Of a DNA stretch of 64,000 nt, positions 31,552 to 42,837 are shown one piece after another. The stretch lies in assembly GCF_027943255.1 (NCBI RefSeq), contig NC_072894.1, forward strand, positions 56,733,601 through 56,797,600, given 5' to 3'. A program made the translations under genes and the position numbers. The DNA is from Anastrepha obliqua. Lineage: Eukaryota; Arthropoda; Insecta; Diptera; Tephritidae. The first letter of the stretch is position 1, and every line of letters begins with the position of its first letter. The notes beneath the pieces are model-generated. The model saw nothing but the letters and a program-made list of their open reading frames with translations. It was not told where the DNA came from and made no database searches.

Positions 31552-32367
31552 TTATGAACGCGCTGTGCAGTAAAATGGAAGGTAAGTTTGGTCATGGACG
31601 ATGTATGTGAGGAAAAAACCGATAGTCTTTTATTAAATTTAAGAAAAAAAACGTGTAAAGCTTAAAAGAAGGACATATCTTGTCAAAAGTTTAATATCAA
31701 AACGGAAAATATCCAAAAATAAGTATTTTTTTGAAACAATAAAATCGTTTCCCGAGGATACATTTTATTCTCATTTTTGAATGAATTGGTCCACTTTTGA
31801 GGTAAATTTTTGATATCCAGTTGCATGAGTATTTTTAATCAAATGTTTTATGAAGTATTTGAAAGCAGCTTTAACTCCAGTTTGGTTAACTGCAATGACT
31901 GGTCGTTTTCACTGGGCGATGTTTCTATCTATTTTTAAATCTTTATTAACTTTTTTTACTTCATCTACGACCATAGCCTAGAGCACGCTCTTTTTCCTTC
32001 TTCCCGACGTGAACTCGTTCTCCATGCTCAGTCGGACTCTGAGCAGTAATTTTAACTCCATGTACTAAAGTTATCACTAAAACCAAGAAAAGTATAATAA
32101 AATAAAGTTTAAATATCGTATTTTTCATCAATTTTTGTATTAAAAGCTAAAATAAATAATTAAATACCCACTTTTCATCAGATATTGTACTAGCGTATTT
32201 ATTGGCAGTGTGAAAATTTTTGCTGCAAATAATGCACGCTTTTTTGATACAAAAATGACGTTTACGAACGCGTTGCATTTGCAGTACTGCCATATTTGCA
32301 TTTTTGAACGCACTGCTCACTCTGAAATGGTATGTTGCGCATTATAATGCATTGTTGAACATACCCG
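31433..32367. repeat. Unit bounded by inverted repeats
   Basis: GGGCTATGTTCAGAAACG at 31433 onward and, as reverse complement, GGGTATGTTCAACAATG from about 32367 form an inverted pair. Each is followed by the self-complementary GCATTATAATGC. Further inside, GAACGC(G/A)CTG-type motifs recur at about 31556, 32265 and 32306. The 935-bp unit contains the decayed secreted-protein gene. The structure resembles a non-autonomous transposon with TIRs, but no transposase and no certain target duplication are seen. Confidence 0.45.
31771..32128 (-). pseudogene. Decayed gene for a small secreted protein, family unknown
   Basis: The ATG at 32128 opens a 55-codon frame (to TGA at 31961): residues 1-24 are a textbook signal peptide (MKNTIFKLYFIILFLVLVIT then LVHG) followed by a charged mature segment. 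In the adjacent frame, coding-like sequence continues across this stop: VVDEVKKVNKDLKIDRNIAQ, one in-frame TGA, then VIAVNQTGVKAAFKYFIKHL and a short C-terminus ending at 31771. AATAAA follows at once. The simplest reading is a protein of about 118 residues broken by one frameshift (between about 32030 and 31965) and one nonsense mutation. Alternatively the 55-residue product is itself expressed. The family is not recognised. Confidence 0.5.
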
Positions 32368-32779
32368 AGGTCTTCCATAGTTGTTTCAATTAAGTTAATA
32401 TCCACCTAATTCTTCGATGTTCGATTAAATGTAGAAACAAATTGAAAGCTGACCATATGCCATTTCACTCCAAGTTGGCCCAGATTCGCACTTTAGTGAT
32501 TATTATCTAAATTTTTTTTGTCTTTAGATAAAATCAGAAAACTCTGCCAATTACACACCCAGCATACTTGTGAATTCTGTGTCTTAATCATTGTCAGTTG
32601 AAGTTAGCTCCGAGGTATAATTTTTCTTATCGCCGGACGAGGAGAAACCCTCTCCATTAAGCTTAAATTTTCAATTGAGAATGTATAATTTATTACCGAA
32701 TAGGCTTCCAGATCACTGCATTGTTTTTCAACCGAAGGTGTCAGTTATTAGGAAAGCGGTCTATTGACTGGTGACTGCA

Positions 32780-33000
32780 ACAGGATAGTCCAGCAACAAT
32801 CAAGGCCTTCAGTTCACTGGTAGTGCATTTATCAAACTTCCCCTTCAATGGCATCTGCACAGTTCGCTATTAAGCTCGTGTGACATATGAATGGGCTAGG
32901 CAAGACACTCATGGAATTTCACCACCTTGCCTCAGGCTTTGAATAGAACCATAGGACATCTTGCGACTGCCTTTACTCACAAGCTCTTTAGCTACTTTAT
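32780..33000 (+). pseudogene. Possible LINE RNase H relic
   Basis: Weak plus-strand similarity to the RNase H region of RNase H-bearing LINEs: a DSPATIKAFSSLV segment (about 32790-32825; DSQAAIKALSS is usual) and an EWARQDTHGISPPCLRL segment (about 32892-32940; E.ADELAR.G is usual). Heavily mutated, no intact frame. Confidence 0.35.
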
Positions 33001-33626
33001 TGCTGTTTCTATTTCGTTATGAAGTACTGACCCGTTCCTTTCCTTCGTCTACTATCTTGATTTCAATTTTGTCTGTATTCAGCACCGGAGTTCCTCGTTC
33101 ATAATTTCGTTATGCTTGGCTAGGTTCCCTTTTTATACTTACATTACATTTCCAAAAATGTCTGAAAAAAAAAACAATTATCAAGGGCACTCCAGTCCAC
33201 GCTTGTAGGAGGCCACATAACTGGGAGGGTTACTGGGAAGCCAAGATGCAGTCTTCCTTGCCTTGCTTCTGCTGAAATGCGTACTTTCTTCTACTGCTCA
33301 TGAGGTTCATTGAGAGTTTAACAACTATTTCCAGAACTTATATACATCACTCAATTATCATTTTAGGGCTTTACCAGACAGTAAACGAGGCAAATAATTC
33401 AGTTCTACTGTCATGCTCTCGACTTGTAGTAGTAGTAACAGACCTCCTTACTATCAAGCAGAAAAAATCACACTAAAATTGTAGAGTAGATACTACAATA
33501 AAAACATGCAGTTTTAAGTCTAAAGCCACTGATCTAAGCCTCTCTAAATATTCTTCAGATTTAACTCTATGCTTCGAAGAGTGATCAGTTTGGAGGCCTA
33601 ACCGTTATGTTAGTTACAAAATTTTT
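33001..33626. other. Spacer, nothing recognised
   Basis: No coding or repeat structure could be supported here beyond possible continuation of the LINE relic. Confidence 0.3.
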
Positions 33627-34300
33627 TCAGTATTTATTGACATTTCATACTTATGCATCAACAAATTTTACAAATCGAAGAATTGTATTACGAAAATCGC
33701 TCAGGCCAGCTGATGGTGTTCAGTGATGAGGCAAATTTTTGGCTTAATGTCTACGTCAATAAGCAAAATTGCCATATATAGGCTGAAGAGCAGCCGGAGG
33801 CCATTCAAAAACAACCATTACATCTATTGAAAACAACGGTTTGGTATGGTCTATGGTCTGGAATAATCATCGGTCCATATTTCTTCAAAGACGAGACTGG
33901 CGCCAATGTAATAGTGAACGGCGAACGCTATCGCGCGATGATAAACGACTCTTTGATGCCGGAAATTGAACAAGACAGCGCTGCTTGCTATACAGCCTTT
34001 GAAACAATGGATTTACTAGGACGTCGTTTCGGTAAGCAATTTATCGCTCGTCTCGGCCACAAAGATCGTATGATATCGCACCTTTGGACTTTTATCTGTG
34101 TGGGTATGCAAAGTCTAAACGCTTTGTGGATAAACCAGCTTCGATTGAGGCATTAGAAGCCGACATTTAGTACAGTTATTCACGATATACCGAGTGAAGT
34201 GCTCCAGAGAGTCAAAATTGGTATTAACGAATACCCTAATTACGACGCAGTTGCGGCAATATTCGAAAGCGATTATCTTTAAGAAATAAATTCCATCAAT
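33627..34300 (+). pseudogene. D-D-41-D transposon, internally deleted
   Basis: Begins with TTCAGTATTTATTGACATTT, shared with the copy at 35893-36610. A few N-terminal codons (from about 33654) are fused to the first catalytic block (MVFSDEANFWLN.YVNKQNC), which has a stop where W is usual. IGPYFFKDETGANVIVNGERY and a deleted second block follow. The second catalytic aspartate is lost. The C-terminus is frameshifted. It is inactive. Confidence 0.75.
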
Positions 34301-35892
34301 GGTTCTTCATAAAAATAATAAAGATTTCCCCATAAATTTGTATTTCAATGCAAAGTCCGATAACTCTAATAGATCATCTTGTAACTAACTTACAGAAAGT
34401 GGTATTTCCTTATTCGTCTGTTATGTTTTCAGGTTTTGAAAAATTGTCTCAGTCTATCACAAATCCAGTAAAAATTCACTCAATTCTCTACGTTTAAACG
34501 GTTGCAAATAATATACCATAATTCTGTAGCAGCTTTCTCAGATATTTGTGTTGACAACACTTAACATTTCCAACCACTGTACTTAATATATACAAGAATG
34601 TTATTAACTTAAAACACCGACGATTATTAAGCTTATGGCACTCCAGGCGAAGTTAATCGCAAAGCAGCGGAAGTGGTAGCAACTGTAAGGTGCAGTTGAC
34701 ATTTCACACTTTGTCGCGCAAAAGTCGACATTGATGACTGCGCAGTTGGAAAATTTTTAAAAGTGAAAATGGAAATTTGCTAGTAATACAATATTCACCC
34801 ATTGAATTATGCACTTGTTATTTTTGTTGCTTTGCCATCACTGCATGCGAGAAACCGTCCGCTTCTTGCATTCCAAACGCAAACTTTTACAATCTAAAAT
34901 AATTCGTGAAGTTTTTTTCCTCACGATTAATGGAAAATAAATTACGAATGTATTGCAATGAAAATTAATCCTTGAATGATAAAAAAATTCTCGTAGTACG
35001 TTAAGATACGTTAATTTTGGGTACTTCTTCTCCATGGAAGAAGTGGGAGTCGAGAAGGCATGGATCAGAAAGTGAGAAGACGTGGATCATAGCAATTCAT
35101 TATTACGTGGATTGATGCGAGCTCTTCTAACTTTTGCTTATTTTAATTTTCCATACATTTTATTAACTTACGTAATTGATTTTCGATTTCATTATTTTGA
35201 AACTAAACGTAATTATCCATACAACACTATTTATTTATTTATTTATCATTTCTTTTTAATAATAATCTAAAATCTAATCTTATTTAATAATCTAAAAATG
35301 CAGTATTTCTTAAAGGCTATGAAAAAACAGGATAATGCTAAAAAATAAAATAAATTAAACTTATAATTTACTTCCTTTTATTGAATAAAAATTTAACATT
35401 TCTTATAGTTTACAGATAAAGAATATTAGAGAATACTTTGAATCTAGTTAAGCAATTCATTTAGTAACATTTTGAAGAAAAATCTGGATCAATATGATTT
35501 GAAAGCAAATTAAATTCTCTCCCAATATTAGAAATTAGAGCATTGGAAGCCTATCATCCATACAATACATAGGTACATATAGTACAATAAGTATGGAGTA
35601 ATGGAGATTAGCTTTATGAATAGTGATATTACGATCAAGGCAAACAGCCGACTGACATCTGGCTTCTTATGCACTCGTTTGTGCAACGAATATATGAGGA
35701 AAGCTATGCGGAAGCCAAAGGGCAATGGAAAGAAGTTACGGATATATTTAGGCTCTGTATTCGAAAAATGTATGTGTCTTGTCTAGGGTTAATTACTAAA
35801 TAAACTGGAAGTCATGCAGCTGCACACATATGACCATCTGAACCAAATCTACCCACACGTTTTTTGTGTGCAGATGCATATTATGATATACA
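34301..35892. other. AT-rich intergenic sequence
   Basis: No gene is supported. A TTTATTTATTTATTTAT run at about 35228-35245 may be the (inverted) tail of a LINE. Frames at 34838-35035 (-) and 35601-35786 (+) have no recognisable motif. Confidence 0.35.
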
Positions 35893-36610
35893 GGGTTACC
35901 GAAAAAGTCGTCGTAGATGCTCAAACGCATTTTTATTTAGTTAATTTCTGATCGATTCTGTTACAAATACTGATTTGGACGTATCGGATTTTAAATTGAA
36001 ATAAAACAACGATAACTCAAATTACTTGGGCAATATTTATTATTTTTATTTGGAACCATTCATCACCTTTATTTTTTTAAAATAATCCCTTTCAAATGTT
36101 GGCCGCAACTGCGCCGTAATTTGGACATCCGCAAACAACAATTTTGAATGACTTTCTGGAGGATTTCGGTCAGTTATTCACGGTATAACTTTACTAATGT
36201 TGGTTTCCAATGCCTCAATCGAAAATGGTTTACCTTCAAGGATTTAGACTTTACATGCCCCCACAAATAAGAGTCCAAAGGTGGGATATCAAACGATCTT
36301 GGTGGCCAATCCACTCGTCTTTGAAGAAATATGGACCGATGATTATTCCACCCCACCCCACCCCATGGCCGCTCCAAACGGTTGTTTTCAATGGATATAA
36401 TGGCTGGTCTTGAATGGCTTCGGGTTGCTCTTTAGGCCAAATATCGGCCAAATTAAGCCTAACCGCTGAACACCACAAGTTGGCCTGAGCGTGCGATGAG
36501 CGCTTTTCACAGAGCGTCAATTTTCGTAATACAGTTTGCACAACGATTTGTAAACGTTGTTGAGGCGTAAGCCTTTCCATTGTGAAATGTCAATAAATAC
36601 TGAAAGGTGC
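35893..36610 (-). pseudogene. D-D-41-D transposon, internally deleted, sibling of 33627-34300
   Basis: The minus strand starts at the shared TTCAGTATTTATTGACATTT, then MERLTPQQRLQIVVQTVLRK (N-terminal HTH), then jumps to WPKEQPEAIQDQP and IIGPYFFKDEWIGHQDRLIS. The second catalytic block is missing, as in its sibling. The two share the unusual DR.ISHLWT.IC.GM reading, so they descend from one already damaged or closely related source but have different deletions. The far end (35893, ACAGGGTTACCGAAAAAGTC) is TIR-like. Confidence 0.7.
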
Positions 36611-36611
36611 A

Positions 36612-36900
36612 TTGGAGTCTCCTGGGGATGGGCACTGAAGGGCTCTGGACCTATTAACGGCGAGATTACACAGTATTTTACCCACGCGTCTACTAATTTG
36701 TTCCCAGTTGTAATCCTGCGTTCTGGGACCCAATTTGGCCGGGTACGATTGTGCGTTCCCAACAAATTCAGTTATTCGATGCACTCAAGGACCAGTAGGA
36801 CTTAATCTTACATAATAACAAACTGCCACCTGACTGTCGCTCTGAATGGCGATTCGCTGATTCGGGAAGTTCCTGTCTAGGTTAATCTCTGGAAAACTAC
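36612..36900 (-). pseudogene. LINE RNase H fragment
   Basis: The minus strand shows NQRIAIQSDSQVAV (about 36860-36820; the DSQAA catalytic block), then NWVPERRITTGNKLVDAWVK and ISPLIGPEPF (about 36745-36655), the order of RNase H in I/LOA-type LINEs. It is frameshifted and ends at the junction with the transposon at 36610, which apparently inserted into it. Confidence 0.6.
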
Positions 36901-37149
36901 CCATCGGCACCGCCAATAATTTCACAAAACATCGGTTGCGCTTAAAAAAAAAAATCATCAGTCCATTCCGGCTATCCACAGTATTTTTGCGTAGAATTTT
37001 TTTCTGCATGGAAAAGGGGAAGTAAATAAAAATGAAATAATAAAACCGAGCAAGTAACAAAGGAGTTTAAAAAGAGCAACTTACAATATCTCCAAAACCG
37101 TTCAGCTGCGCATCCATTTTTATTAAACTTTTTCGCTTTTTTTCGTTCA

Positions 37150-37704
37150 TACTACCAAATAAGACCTACCAATTTAAGCACAAATAATTTTTTTATTTTT
37201 TGCCATATTTATTTTTCTCTTTTTGTGGGTTATAATTGAATTGTTGGAAATTTATTTTGAAACGCTACAGTACAACACAACGCGTTAAAATTATCGAGTT
37301 TTTCTATTCTTACACAATTAGACACACAAATTGATTTTTTAAATAATGTTTTGATGTCGGATGAATCGCATTTCCATTTAAATGGTTGCGTCAACAAAAA
37401 AAACTGTAGATTGTGGGGCTCTAAAAATCCAAGGGCAACACACCAACATCAGCTGCACCCATTTAAATGTTCTCTTTGGTGCGGTGTTATGGCCACTAGA
37501 GTGATCGGTCCATATTTCTTCGAAAATGAGGATGAAACGCCGGAATCGATTTCAGGAGCTTCTTACAGAACATTGATTGAAAACTTTTTGCGGCCAGTGG
37601 CGAAGCAGTAGCCTAATTTGTGGTTTCAACAAGATGGAGCAACTGCGCATACTGCTAGGCAGTAGACTTTAGTCATTAGTAGGTCTTATTTGGCCCACCC
37701 TGTA
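37150..37704 (+). pseudogene. D-D-41-D transposon, short deletion derivative
   Basis: The right TIR is intact (as reverse complement TACAGGGTGGGCCAAATAAG) and the left one partly so (ACTACCAAATAAGACCTACC). Between them, 37351-37611 encodes the first catalytic block (MSDESHFHLNGCVNKKNCRLWG) and the GPYFFEN segment. The second block (WFQQDGATAHTA) follows at about 37620-37655 in another frame, and then the rest is deleted up to the TIR. It has no HTH and is non-autonomous. Confidence 0.75.
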
Positions 37705-37775
37705 TTACCCCCTTAAATATTTTACATACTCTCCTTAACACCCTATATTTAAGAATATATATGAACATACATATA

Positions 37776-37822
37776 TCTATACTAATATTATAAAGAGGAA
37801 AACTTTGTTTGTTTGTTTGTAA
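37776..37822 (+). repeat. Dispersed-repeat motif ending in (GTTT)n
   Basis: TATACTAATATTATAAAGAGG followed by a GTTTGTTTGTTTGT run closely resembles a motif common in several insect dispersed repeats. The identity of the parent element is not certain from sequence alone. Confidence 0.35.
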
Positions 37823-38319
37823 TATGTATATATATAACAATGCACTCGAGTGTGTGAACTAAATTACGCCCACCCAGTCGCATTGCAGTAATCCAAACAT
37901 ATATAAGTTGATATATATAGCATGTGTGAGTATTTCCAGTTGTGTGGGCTTTAGCGCACTTCCGTTGCATGTCGTGGCAGCAATTTTGTTTTCCCCTAAC
38001 ATCATCTAAATATTTTCATTAATTATTTAATTTGTAATATTTACTCAGATCTATGAAAATATGTGTTAGTTGGCACTATTAAGCAACCAAAAATAGAAGG
38101 AGTCGCAAATTAATCATCCGATTTACTAATAGGTACCTACTAAATAAAAAAAATGATTTTGAGAGATAGGATCTTTATTTCACTTTTACGGGTTCCATTG
38201 CTTGTCTCTTGTCTCTAAATCTTCTCATAATTTTTGCATCCCCTTGTACTAAGTTTCATTCAAGTTGGTTATTAGTATTTGAGATATCGCCGGACATAGA
38301 ATCAGGTAGTGAAGAAAAC
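37823..38319. other. Spacer, nothing else recognised
   Basis: AT-rich sequence with no supported gene. Confidence 0.3.
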
Positions 38320-38800
38320 ATCAGGTTAGGTTGTGCTGGCTGATCTGTAAAAAGATCTCACTTAGACCCCTAGGATACATTGTGTTGCCAATGCTATGTA
38401 TCTGTAGTCGAAGATATTATTTTATGTAATTCTGAATGCATGTAGTCGCTAGTTTTAACAAGCCGTTTAGCCTTTTGTCAGGAATGTCCTTCAGGGAAAA
38501 TACAATACAACAAAAAGCAGGGCAGTGGCAAAGTAGGTGTTCCAAAGTATCCATAGCATTTTCTTTGTTGCATGTGTTATACGCATCGCCCATCCCATTA
38601 AGGCTGCGTGATGTAAGTTGTGGATAGACACAGTGTTCCCGTTTGAAGTTTTCGTATTCCAAGGCCTTAGCATAATTTTGGCAGTTTTATACGAGGTTGA
38701 GTGTTCCCATATCGACTGCATTTCCAGCGCTAGTTCCTCATTTAGTTCCCTTTTCAGAAAGGAGATTAATGGGTATATACCTGACGTGCTCAATTAAAAC
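38320..38800 (-). pseudogene. LINE C-terminal relic with cysteine motif and 3' UTR
   Basis: Two overlapping minus-strand frames give LALEMQSIWEHSTSYKTAKI (about 38730-38670) and then the post-RNase H cysteine region with NKENAMDTLEHLLCHCPAF (about 38570-38510), found at the C-terminus of RNase H-bearing LINEs. One frame change separates them. Downstream, 38320-38410 has a TAGGTTGTGCTGGCTGATCT-like 3' UTR. Confidence 0.6.
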
Positions 38801-38930
38801 AAAAATATCAAATATGGGTAAAAGTAAATTTCGCGCCGGGTTCCAACTGATCAGTAAGCAAGGAAACAAAACAAAAAAGTTTTGAAAAATGTTATTTATT
38901 TAGAGAGAATTTGCACAGGGAAACAATGAT

Positions 38931-39128
38931 TTATAGGCAGCACTCATTTTCAGGACATGAAAAGCCACTAGTTTTTCTTACACAACCAAGATTGCTGAAG
39001 TTTTTAGTCTGAAACCTAGTGCCACATTTCCAACAGAGTGAACAACCAAGGAGATGTTTTAATGACATACATTTGAGAATCTTATATTCTGGCAAATCAC
39101 TACCGCTTTTGAGTAAATTACTTTTCAT
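38931..39128 (-). other. Cysteine-rich small ORF, doubtful
   Basis: Sixty-five codons ending in a cysteine-rich stretch (CSLCWKCGTRFQTK and CPENECCL) with AATAAA about 25 bases beyond the stop. The cysteine spacing matches no finger type I can name. No promoter or splice evidence was found. It could be a small gene, a terminal exon or chance. Confidence 0.2.
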
Positions 39129-40145
39129 GACATCAGTCTTCTACTATATATTGCAAGCCCTAATCAGAGTTGGGCTACCCTAATGAATGCAACACTATAA
39201 AGAGCGCCAATGAAATTTTGTGTATAGGTAATTATCGTAAAATTTAATAGCTCGAAAATTCATGCGAATGAACGCAGACTTCAACACATGATTATAAAAA
39301 AAATTGTATAAACATCTAAACACACATAATTGCATATTTGACACTAATTTGCCAGCATTACTTTATGGTAACGTAAAATGTTTATAATTCTGTTAATAAT
39401 AGACAACCAAATATTTCGGTGTTAATGGTATGAAATTCTGTATGTTGATTGGATTTGCGCTTACATACATAAATAGATTGTGAATATAAACATGATTTTA
39501 TATTCACTTGTACGTGAATACATACATAGTTTTAATAATAAATGTACCTACATATACGAGCATATACGAAGGTTGGAATTTACATTCTGGCCTTGGGCAC
39601 TTTTAGTGTTGTCGGAGGCCATCTAACGTTTCCAGGGGAAAATTCGACATATTTTACAATAAATAATTTGATCAAAAAATGGCGTTTAATGCGATTATCC
39701 ATCACAATTTTGGACGTGAATTAACAACACAAAAACCCCGGAAGCTATTTCATTTTAGAAAGTTCCACACCAAAATTTTCAACATTGAATAAATATGAAC
39801 GTTTTAAAATATTTTTTGAACATTTTTTCAATTTTCTTCTTATTGTACGAGTACGAGTACTAAAGCTTAAAATCAAACCACTTTTCAGGAAAATTTAGGA
39901 TTTTGTCCAAAGTATTTGGATCGCTTGACATGGATGTTGAAGAAATCATCGAGAGAAATCATAATTTGGGCTGTGTACAACCTATTATTTAAATGAACTC
40001 GGTGAATCCATGGGAAGAGCCTTTTTCTTGAGGTGAAGTGGTATGTTCTAATGAGCTTAGCTGTACTTAGTGTGCAGGTATAAAACAATTTCATAAGCCG
40101 ATTGTCGACGATGAAGCCAATGTAACCTTAAGATATGTAAATACA
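39129..40145. other. AT-rich intergenic sequence
   Basis: No gene was recognised. Confidence 0.4.
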
Positions 40146-40147
40146 TA

Positions 40148-41232
40148 TTGGGTTGGAGAATAAGGTCATATTTTATATTTTGTTTTATTTTGCAACAATT
40201 TGTTTGCTGTGTGGCAAAGCGTAAGTATTCTTTCGATAGAACTCTTTCTGCTCTACAAAACTATAATATGCTAATTGTATTTTTGAGTTATTTAGTTTTT
40301 TTATTAGGCTTAGAAATGGAATATCCAGGAGGCAGAAATCAACATTTTGAGCACCTGCTCCTCTTTGCTTTTCATCCAGGTCAAAAAGCTGCCAAAGCAG
40401 TGTATGACATTTCCGAAGTGTATGGAGAAGGTGTCATAGTTGTCAAAGTTCAAAAATGGCGACGGTGACACGTCGCGAAGCAGAAGGCCTTCTAAATTCT
40501 ACGAAGAACGCCTCAAATCACTTTTGAGGGAGAACGGTCGCCAAACCAGTCATGAATTAGCGCAATAAATTAACTGCGATTATAAAACGATTCTCAATAA
40601 CCTTTATTCAATGTGATTTACCGACAAATTGGGAGCCTGGATGCTTCACGAGCTCAACGAATAAAACAAAGAAGGTCGCCCGCCATCGAGCAACACGCGG
40701 TCATAAAAAACATTTTCTGTACCGAATCATCACGGAAGATAAAGATGATGCCTATACATCAATATAAAGCAAAGAAAGGATTGGGTGGATCCGAGTGTTA
40801 CGCCAAAGCCGAGAGTCAAACCGGATCTTCATCCAAAGAGGATCATGATATTTATTTGGTGGAACTGGGAGCGCATGTCACACTGGGAAATGCTCGAAAA
40901 GAATGCGACGGTCAACAAGGAACTCTACAATGTCAGCTACACCGCGCGAATGAGGCTATTTAACTGAAAAGACTTGATCGACTTGGTCAAACCATACTCC
41001 ATCACGACAACGCGATGCCCCCCGTTGCACAAGTCGTCAAAGCTGCACTCCAAGAGCTCGAATGGGAGGTGCTTCAGCATCCAACGTATATTCCGAACCT
41101 TGCTTTCGATAACAAAGAGGTCCTTAAAAATTGGCTCCACAACTTCTTATGTCAACTTATTGATATAATTATTGTTTTTTGTTTAAATAAAAGTCTTCGG
41201 TAAAAATGCTACGAACTTATTTCCCAACCTAA
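40148..41232 (+). pseudogene. mariner element, TIRs preserved, transposase decayed
   Basis: The ends are inverted repeats (TTGGGTTGGAGAATAAGGTC on the left; right end as reverse complement TTAGGTTGGGAAATAAGTTC) with TA on both sides. The termini resemble those I recall for the mellifera group of mariners. The transposase survives only as fragments: HLLLFAFHPGQKAAKAVYDI near the start, PKPRVKPDLHPK (about 40800-40835), EMLEKNATVNKELYN, LHHDNAMPPVAQVVKAALQE (about 41000-41060). The third block is degraded. Many stops and shifts; inactive. Confidence 0.8.
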
Positions 41233-41239
41233 TATATAT

Positions 41240-41488
41240 ATAACTGGCATTTACTTGTATGTCCTTTGTTGGATATTTAGCCGAGCTACTTTTCCTATTT
41301 GTGTTATGCATCTTGGTTATTATACCACAGAACCTACAGTTTTTAGATGACTACGGACGGGAGATATTTATTATGAGAAGCTCATTCATGGCAAAAAACA
41401 TTCGGAGGGTTGCCATTGCCTGCCGAAAGGCGACGGTTGTGAGAAAAAACCTTTAGTCACCCACCAACCATTCGGCTAAGGCGGCCGG
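41240..41488 (-). repeat. tRNA-like SINE copy
   Basis: The minus strand begins with the tRNA-like head (CCGGCCGCCTTAGCCGAATG at 41488 down) and ends with a degenerate tail next to TATATATA. The head-proximal segment with the B box is partly deleted. Confidence 0.7.
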
Positions 41489-41586
41489 CGACATATGCTC
41501 TGCATTAAAATCGGTTTTCCATTAGAGAATTGCTTCGAAATAAAAAACTAAGTACAAATCGGGGTCGTCTGTTATTAGCGTTCATA

Positions 41587-42837
41587 ATAGGACTATGAAT
41601 AAGTTCATGCGGTTTTTTTCGAAATTTGAAACTTTATTGACGTAAAATGGTTACAAATTTAATATTCAAAGTATTGTCCATCGCTTACTACTACTTTTTC
41701 CCATCTTTCTGGCAATTCACGGATTCCCTTTGTGAAAAATTCGGTCGGTTTTGCCGCAATCCACGAATCGATCCATTTTTTGACTTCATCGTAATTACGG
41801 AAGTGCTGGTCAGCCAGGCCATGTTGCATCGATCGGAAGAGATAGTAATCGGATGGCGCAAGGTCTGGACTATACGGCGGGTGGGGTAGGACATCCCATT
41901 TGAGCGTTTCTAAGTATGTTTTGACCACTTGTGCAACATGTGGCCGAGCATTGTCATGTTGCAAAATAACTTTGTCGTGTCTATCGGCGTATTGCGGCCG
42001 TTTTTCTCGCAGTGCTCGGCTCAAACGCATCAATTGTCGTCGGTAGACATCCCCCGTAATCGTTTCATTCGGTTTCAGTAGCTCACAATACACAACACCC
42101 AGCTGGTCCCACCAGATACACAGCATAACATTCAGGCCATGAATATTCTGCGCCGACGTCGATGTTGAAGCATGGTCAGGGTATCCATACGTTGCCCGAC
42201 GTTTTGGATTATCGTAATGGACCCACTTTTCATCGCCAGTCACAATTCGATGCAAAAAACCCTTTCTTTTGTGCCGTTGAAGCAGTTGTTCGCATGCCAT
42301 AAAACGGCGTTCAACGTCTCTTGGCTTCAATTCATACGGCACCCAATGGCCTACCTTTCGGATCATTCCCATGGCTTTTAAACGTTTGGAAATGGTTGAT
42401 TGATCAACTCCCAAAGTTTTTGCAACCTCTTCTTGCGTTTGAGCCGGATCTTGATCGAGCAATTCCTCCAATGCGGTATCCATGAACTTTGGCGGCGCGG
42501 CCAAAATCACCACTTTTAAAGCGTGCAAACCACTTCTGGCACGTTCGCTCAGCTAGAGCATGCTCACCATAAACTTCCACCAAGATACGATGACTTTCGG
42601 CTGCTTTTTTCTTCATATTAAAGAATTCCCCGCAAAAACACATTATTTGGCACGAAATTCGACATTTTCAAGTGTGGTAAAAATATTGTTGTTTACGCTT
42701 CAAATAAAAAACTTATACTGACGTTTGTGCCTTACGACAGTAGCTCTCCAATGAATGTTTGGAAATGTGGATCGATGGAATAATAATCAAGTTACGCCAT
42801 CTGTTGTAAAACCGCACGAACTAATTAATAGACCTAT
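41587..42837 (-). mobile_element. mariner element with TIRs
   Basis: Left end ATAGGACTATGAATAAGTTC and right end (reverse complement ATAGGTCTATTAATTAGTTC) match well and are flanked by TA. Size (1.25 kb) is normal for mariner. The single gene is broken only near its N-terminus. Confidence 0.85.
41659..42665 (-). pseudogene. mariner transposase (DD34D), N-terminal lesions
   Basis: A 289-codon frame (42528-41659) covers most of the protein. It contains the second HTH (VAKTLGVDQSTISKRLKAMG), the WVPYELKPRD linker and all three catalytic blocks: TGDEKWVHYDN, ILQHDNARPH and YSPDLAPSDYYLF, with 34 residues between the last two aspartates. The N-terminal HTH (KKKAAESHRILVEVYGEHAL) is in a different frame, and a short segment of about eight codons between SGDF and APPKF is missing. 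A probable start at 42665 (MSNFVP) is also out of frame. The catalytic domain is intact. It resembles the mauritiana-type group. Confidence 0.87.

Noticed and set aside
31556..31590. Short ATG exon with a GTAAGT donor
   Set aside because: The same GAACGC(G/A)CTG motif recurs at the other end of the inverted-repeat unit, so it is more likely repeat structure than a coding exon.
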